DNA from: Puccinellia tenuiflora
Taxonomy: Eukaryota; Streptophyta; Magnoliopsida; Poales; Poaceae
Direction: 5' to 3'
Assembly (NCBI GenBank): GCA_012064385.1
Contig: QRDG01001725.1
Coordinates: forward strand, 744,001 to 808,000
DNA length: 64,000 bases
Position numbers and translations under genes: made by a program. Shown in pieces: positions 59,006-64,000 of the stretch; the stretch's first letter is position 1, and each line of letters opens with the position of its first letter. The notes below the pieces were generated by a model. It had not been told where the DNA came from, did no database searches, and saw only the letters and a list, made by a program, of their open reading frames with translations.

Positions 59006-61702
59006 TGATACATCTCCGACGTATCTATAATTTTTTATGTTCAATGCTTGATTATATATCAGTGCCACATGTTTTTATAATATTTTATATCATTTTGGCA
59101 TGATTTATGGAACTAACCTATTAACAAGATGCCCAGTGTCAGTTCCTGTTCTCTGCCGTCTTTTTGTTTCAGAAAAGTTGTTCTGTGAAGTTTCTTGGAA
59201 CGTGCTGAAAATTTACGTGATTTATTTCCAAGTTGAAACTTGAAACAAAGATGGAACCCGAAGGACGCCCGGAGGGGAGGCTCCCAGCCTCCAGACGCCC
59301 TCCAGGCGCGGCTCCACCGGCCGTGCCTGGGGCCCACCTGGCGCCCTCCTTCGTCGCCTCGAGTCGCCTCTTCGCCTATAAATTGGTCTTCGCCCCCGAA
59401 AACCCTAAATACCCAATCATATTTCCAGAAGACGTCCAAGGCCGCCGCCATCTCCAACCCTAGTTTGGGAGGGTTCTGCAGCTCTTCCCGGCACCTGGCC
59501 GGAGAGGGGAATCGACACCGGAGGCATCTACACCCCCATGCCTGCCTCCGGAGTGATGCGTGAGTAGTCCACCACGGGACTACGGATCCATAGCAGTAGC
59601 TAGATGGTTGTCTCTCCTCCTTATACTCTATTGCTTAGATCTTGTGAGCTGACTATCATGATCGAGATCATATTATCTGTAACTGCTACATGATTGTGTT
59701 TGCATGGATCCGATGAATTGTGGAAGTCATTACTTTTGTTCATCTATGTGTTGTGTTTTATCTATGATCTTGCATGCTCTCCGATGCTAGTGGATACTTT
59801 AGCAAAGTAATTATTAGTGTTATATGAGGGAGTATTTATGCTAGATAGTGGGTTCATGCCTCTCTTGTCTAAGCTCGGATTGACAGAAACGATTAAGACA
59901 AGAGATGTGTTGTTGCCATGATACGTCTCCGACGTATCTATTTTGATGTTCCATGCTTGATTATGTATCACTGCCACATGTTTTTATATCATTTTGGCAT
60001 GATTTATGGAACTAACCTATTAACAAGATGCCCAGTGCCAGTTCCTGTTTTCTGATGTCTTTTTGTTTCAGAAAAGTTGTTCTGGGAAGTTTCTCGGATT
60101 GCGCTGAAAATTTACGGGAATTATTTCCAATATGAAACGAAGACGGAGCCAGAAGGACGCCTGCAGGGGGCCCCATAGGCCCCAGACGCCAGCCAGGCGC
60201 CCCCCTTGGCCGCGCCTGGGTCCTACCTGGACAGGTGGTCCACCTCCTCGTGTCGCCCTTTCGCCTATAAATTGCCCCCGAAGCAAAAATCCTAGATAGG
60301 CCGATCATATTTTCCAGAAGACGTCCGAGGCCACCGCCATCTCAAGCCCTAGTTCGGGAGGGTTCTGCAGCTCTTCCCGGCACCCTGCCGGAGAGGGGAA
60401 TCGACACTGGAGGCATCTACACCACCATGCCTGCCTCCAGAGTGATGCGTGAGTAGTCCACCACGGGACTACGGGTCCATAGCAGTAGCTAGATGGTTGT
60501 CTCTCCTCCTTGTACTCCATTGTTTAGATCTTGTGAGCTGCCTATCATGATCAAGATCATATTATTTGTAACTGCTACATGATTGTGTTTGCATGGATCC
60601 GATGAATTGTGGAAGTCATTACTTTTGTTTATCTTTGTGTTATGTTTTATCTATGATCTTGCATGCTCTCCGATGCTAGTGGATGCTTTGGCCAAGTAAT
60701 TATTAGTGTTGTATGAGGGAGTATTTATGCTAGATAGTGGGTTCATGCCTCTCTTTGTCTGAGTTCGGTGACAGGAACAATTAAGGCTAGAGATGTGTTG
60801 TTGCCACTAGGGAGAAAACAGCGGTGTGATTTCCTTGTGTTATCTACATTGCTTACATTATACACTTTGCTTATTGCAATGATTTGTTGCTTGCAACTTA
60901 ATACTTTTGGTTGACATGCTGGATAGCGATCCCGGGGTGGATTATTAGTCATAGATGCAGTTGGATAACGGTCTATGTATTTTGACGTAATACCCATATT
61001 AGATGAAATGGTGAACTATATTGTTTTATGATAGCATTGCTATGCGCCCACAATTCTGTCAATTGCCATGCTGTAATTTGTTTACCCATCATGTATACCT
61101 TTTGGAGAGACATCTCTAGTGAACTGTGGACCCCGGTCCTATTTTCCTACATTGCTTACAACCGTTTTAATAGCTTTTTATCATCATTTACTTGCTGGTC
61201 ATATTTCACTCTCTTCATATTTTACACTTGCATATTTAATTCTTTGTGTTCGGCAAGCCGGAGAGATTGACAACCTCTCTATTTTCGTTGGGGCAAATTA
61301 CTTGTTTGTGACTGTGTGTAGGTCCACGTGAATTATCATTAACAGCGCCGTTGACACCTCACTAAGCCTTCTCCAAGTCCTACTGGATTCGACAACCTTG
61401 GTTTTGTAATCAAGGGAAAATTTCCGATTTGCTGCATCATACCTTCCTCTTGGGGTCTCCCAGCGAACGTGTGATCCATGCCATCATGCCACTAGGGGGA
61501 AAACAGCGGTGTGATTTCCTTGTGTTGTTTACATTGCTTACATTATGCATTTTGCTTATTGCAATGATCTGTTGCTTGCAGCTTAATACTTTTTGGGTGA
61601 CATGCTGGATAGCGATCCCGGAGTGGATTATTAGTCATAGATGTAGTTGGATAACGGTCTATGTATTTTGACGTAATGCCCATATTAGATGAAACGGTGA
61701 AC
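59006..61702 (+). repeat. Older LTR fragment, split by a younger LTR of the same family
   Basis: 59006-59918 begins TGATACATCTCCGACG and is the first part of an LTR; 61487-61702 is the continuation of the same LTR. The two pieces join in phase when the block 59919-61486 is taken out. A TATAAATTGG box lies near 59377. The right end is truncated at the transposase sequence starting at 61703. Confidence 0.85.
59919..61486 (+). mobile_element. Solo LTR inserted in an LTR of its own family
   Basis: It starts TGATACGTCTCCGACG and ends CCATGCCATCA, 1568 bp. The TSD TGCCA stands at 59914-59918 and 61487-61491. A TATAAAT box lies at 60266-60272. There is no internal domain. It is closely similar to the flanking older LTR and more distantly to 6148-7745. 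Confidence 0.87.
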
Positions 61703-63389
61703 CACTTCCAACTTTGCTCTGACTCCACCTCCACCACACCAAAAGCAACCAAAAAAAGCCAGTTGTGTGCATCAACTGCACATGCAGCTACTAACTGTTC
61801 TTTACATCTTCCATTCAGAGCATTTGCATCCACAGCCAAATAGGGCCTGCAACCGCTTTCAAATCCCTCATGGCAAGCCTTGAAAGAGACAAAAGCCCTC
61901 CTGAAGTATGTTTTATCGATCATCTTCCCACTTTTCCCTTTGTAACTCAGATTGTGATGATCGATCTCTACCACACTACCTGTACTTGCCTTCTCCACCT
62001 CAGCTTTGTATGTGTATGACAACTGGAAACTTTCATCCCATCCAGCACTCCCAAGAGCCAATTGTCTACCATTCCATAACCTCATGTAAGGTCGATCCTC
62101 CTCAAAGCCATAAATCTCTGAAATTGTTTTACCGAGGGCAGTTGCTCCAATGGATGGATCCTTTCTTAGCCATGGCGTCATTACCTCTCCGAGCCACTTG
62201 GAGGTTGCTAATTTTGATTTATGCTTCTCCACCTTAACTGAACAAGCGTGCTTGAAGTTGTTGTACAGTATCTGAAATACAATGAGAAGTATATGTTAGA
62301 CAATGAGATTGAGATCAAGCAAACATGTAACAAAAATTAACACTGAGATTAACCTATTACCTAAATAGTCTTATTCCCACGCATACCAGTGGCATGCAAC
62401 TTCCAACGACACCTTTCATCTGGGCAGTGCACCGTCAGCTTTCGTTTCTCACTCTTCTCAATGTTAAAAACATTATTGCTCTTAATGCAGAACATTGTAA
62501 GTGCATTCCGAAGTTCAGCCATATTTTTGTATACTGTACCTGCATCAAGTTGAGGATCATCTCTGTCCCACTCAATCTCTAGCATGTCTTCGCCTTCGTA
62601 TTCATCTTCAATCAACATGTCAGCGTTCTCCTCCTCTTCAGAATCAGTATGTACAAATGGAACAACGGCCATTTTGCTCTGTTTATCCACATGTTCAGGG
62701 AACATCCTCTCATCTTCCTCATCATTGCGAGGCACGGCTTTATCGGGCAAAAAATCCTCATCTACACTGCCTGCAGTGGTCTGGCTTGCACTGCCAGTAG
62801 GTTTAGATGGATTGGACCTACGAGGTGTGCATGGAAGCTCAGAATTAGCAGACTTTGATTTCTCAACAGCCACCCCCTTTCCCTTTCCCTTTTTCTTTTC
62901 CTTTTGGAATAATTGTATTTTCCGAGCCACTCTGACTTCAATTTTACCAAAGCGGTTGTTCATGTTCTGAGCAAACATACAGCCTATCTGCTCGTCATTT
63001 TGTAGTGGGACAAATTCCTTATCAATCATTTCCCAGTATTTCACCTGAACCGAATCAACTTGAGACCAAGCAAATTTACTACACATTGCACCCAACAAAT
63101 CTTTGAACGAATAACTCGTCTCTACCACCAACGGATACCAAAACCCCTTGGACGGTTCATTCGAATTCATAACAGAAGTTTCCATTCTGACCGCCAAACG
63201 AAAAGTAGTTTCTTTGTTCATCCTATTTAACGAAAAACAATGGAGTATTGTCAATTCTACCCGTATTTACTAGCTAAATCACACAAATGAGAGATTCAAA
63301 ACTTACCTCTGTGGAATCCACTCGCTATCAGATGCTCCTGGAACGACCCAGTCCTCGCCGCGATCAACGGGGGAAGGAACGGTCACCAT
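61703..63389 (-). pseudogene. MuDR-type MULE transposase, 3-prime truncated
   Basis: Exons by eye: 63389-63307, 63222-62361, 62271-61703 (truncated). The start is MVTVPSPVDRGEDW; the first intron begins GTAAGT. Exon 2 has a PB1-like N-terminal part (FRLAVRMETS, WYPLVVETSYSFKDL), a Lys-rich linker, an acidic stretch, and the Mutator DNA-binding domain (YKNMAELRNALTMFCIKSNN, HCPDERCRWKLHATG). Exon 3 holds the start of the MULE catalytic domain: AFVSFKACHEGFESGCRPYL, AVDANALNG (first catalytic Asp), AVDAHNWLFLVAFGVVEVES (second Asp), SWKWF. The remaining catalytic part is lost where LTR sequence begins at 61702. A TAG at the end of exon 2 stands where Gln is expected. It is not functional in this copy. 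Confidence 0.82.
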
Positions 63390-63723
63390 TGATGCGTCAT
63401 CGCAGCTCCTGTCAACTTGCAGCTCCCCTCAAGCGGAAGTAATAGGGCGGGCCGGGCCGGGGCGGGGCCTGGCGTGGCGGGGCATGGCGGCGGTGGTTGC
63501 TACGGCGAGTGGCGGTCAGATCGGGATTGGGCGTGGGGTGGATTCAAAATTGGATACGCCTCAAAATGAGGCCCCAGGTCGGCCCCACCCGAGCCCCCGC
63601 TCGTGAGCGCACTGAGGTGTCACAGACCGACCCCACTACTCAGGCGACGTAATGGTCAAAGGAGGTTGACCTGACGGAAACGCCCCGTTTGGCCATCTGC
63701 GAGAGTGGATAGAGCGAAGTGGG
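63390..63723. other. Upstream flank of the transposase gene
   Basis: GC-rich 5-prime flank (GGCGGGCCGGGCCGGGGCGG near 63447) that could include the lost MULE terminal repeat. No terminus or gene is visible. Confidence 0.45.
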
Positions 63724-64000
63724 TGTCGTGGTATTGTCGAATCTAGCCGGGATAGGGGTGCCATCCGGCTAGGTATACACGCCGACGGTAGAGAGAAGAC
63801 GTGGGGGGAGGAACGTAGCGGGATTCCGGTGACGGGATTACACACAGTTTACCCAGCTTCGGATCACACGACGGTGGCGTGATCCTACGTTCTGCTATAA
63901 ATCACTATAAGGCAATATCGCCGATTACAATGATGTTGTGTGTATAGCCTGGTGTATGAGGCTGTGGAGATTGTCTCTGCCCTAAGGCGTCCCGTAGGCC
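63724..64000 (-). repeat. LTR of the same Gypsy family, cut by the window end
   Basis: The reverse complement matches the last 280 bp of the 509-bp Gypsy LTR (40351-40859), including GGCGATATTGCCTTATAGTG and the terminal AATACCACGACA, with many differences and small insertions. No primer-binding site follows at the edge, so this is the outer end of a 3-prime LTR or a solo LTR; the rest lies beyond 64000. Confidence 0.85.

Noticed and set aside
1..64000. tRNA, rRNA and organelle insertions
   Set aside because: I looked for clover-leaf boxes and rRNA or plastid-like stretches and saw none I could support.

Overview
The window is plant nuclear DNA. The dense nesting of LTR retrotransposons, the GC-rich third positions of the genes, the Stowaway and Mutator-type elements and the LTR ends (TGATACGTCTC...) point to a large-genome grass, most probably Triticeae (wheat, Aegilops or barley group). 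That assignment is inference from repeat style. I see only two ordinary host genes: a small single-exon RING-H2 gene of the ATL type (21965-22576, +) and an eight-exon NT-C2 / long coiled-coil protein gene (24947-34821, -). The rest is mobile DNA, mostly intact enough to read its insertion order from target-site duplications (TSDs).

Left part (1-21600). After tandem repeats, a MITE-like element and a perfect 50-bp palindrome comes a decayed LINE reverse-transcriptase gene. It is cut by three insertions: a solo-LTR-like block (2062-4079), a Copia element (4849-20576, 124-bp LTRs) and a Stowaway MITE (21140-21278). The Copia gag is itself interrupted by a minus-strand, non-autonomous LTR element (6148-16957, TSD GGCCG). 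That element carries no gag-pol but has a 415-codon ORF of unknown function, and it contains a 3.6-kb solo LTR (9272-12911, TSD TCTAA). The nesting is therefore four levels deep.

Middle (21600-37950). The RING-H2 gene and the coiled-coil gene form a genic island. The coiled-coil gene has two adjacent in-frame tandem arrays (4 x 45 and 4 x 84 residues), a MITE in intron 3 and a GC-rich MULE-like block in intron 1. About 400 bp upstream of its start codon lies a TIR-bounded element (35223-36701) with an intact 257-residue Cys-rich ORF I do not recognise, followed by the RNase H end of another LINE.

Right part (38042-64000). A candidate DNA transposon (about 38042-56283) with a 17/34-bp minisatellite contains a Gypsy element (40351-56153, TSD GATGT). 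Its second RNase H domain is split by a MULE with a perfect 9-bp TSD (45907-49649). Downstream of pol, on the opposite strand, the Gypsy carries a six-exon, 923-codon gene (51904-55131) with its own TATA box and a Transposase_28-like domain. This antisense gene is the most interesting cargo in the window. After it come an inverted pair of LTR fragments, an LTR inserted into another LTR of the same family (TSD TGCCA), a truncated MuDR-type transposase gene, and a second copy of the Gypsy LTR cut by the window end.

All splice models, TIRs and TSDs were read by eye from the sequence; family names beyond superfamily level are deliberately mostly withheld.
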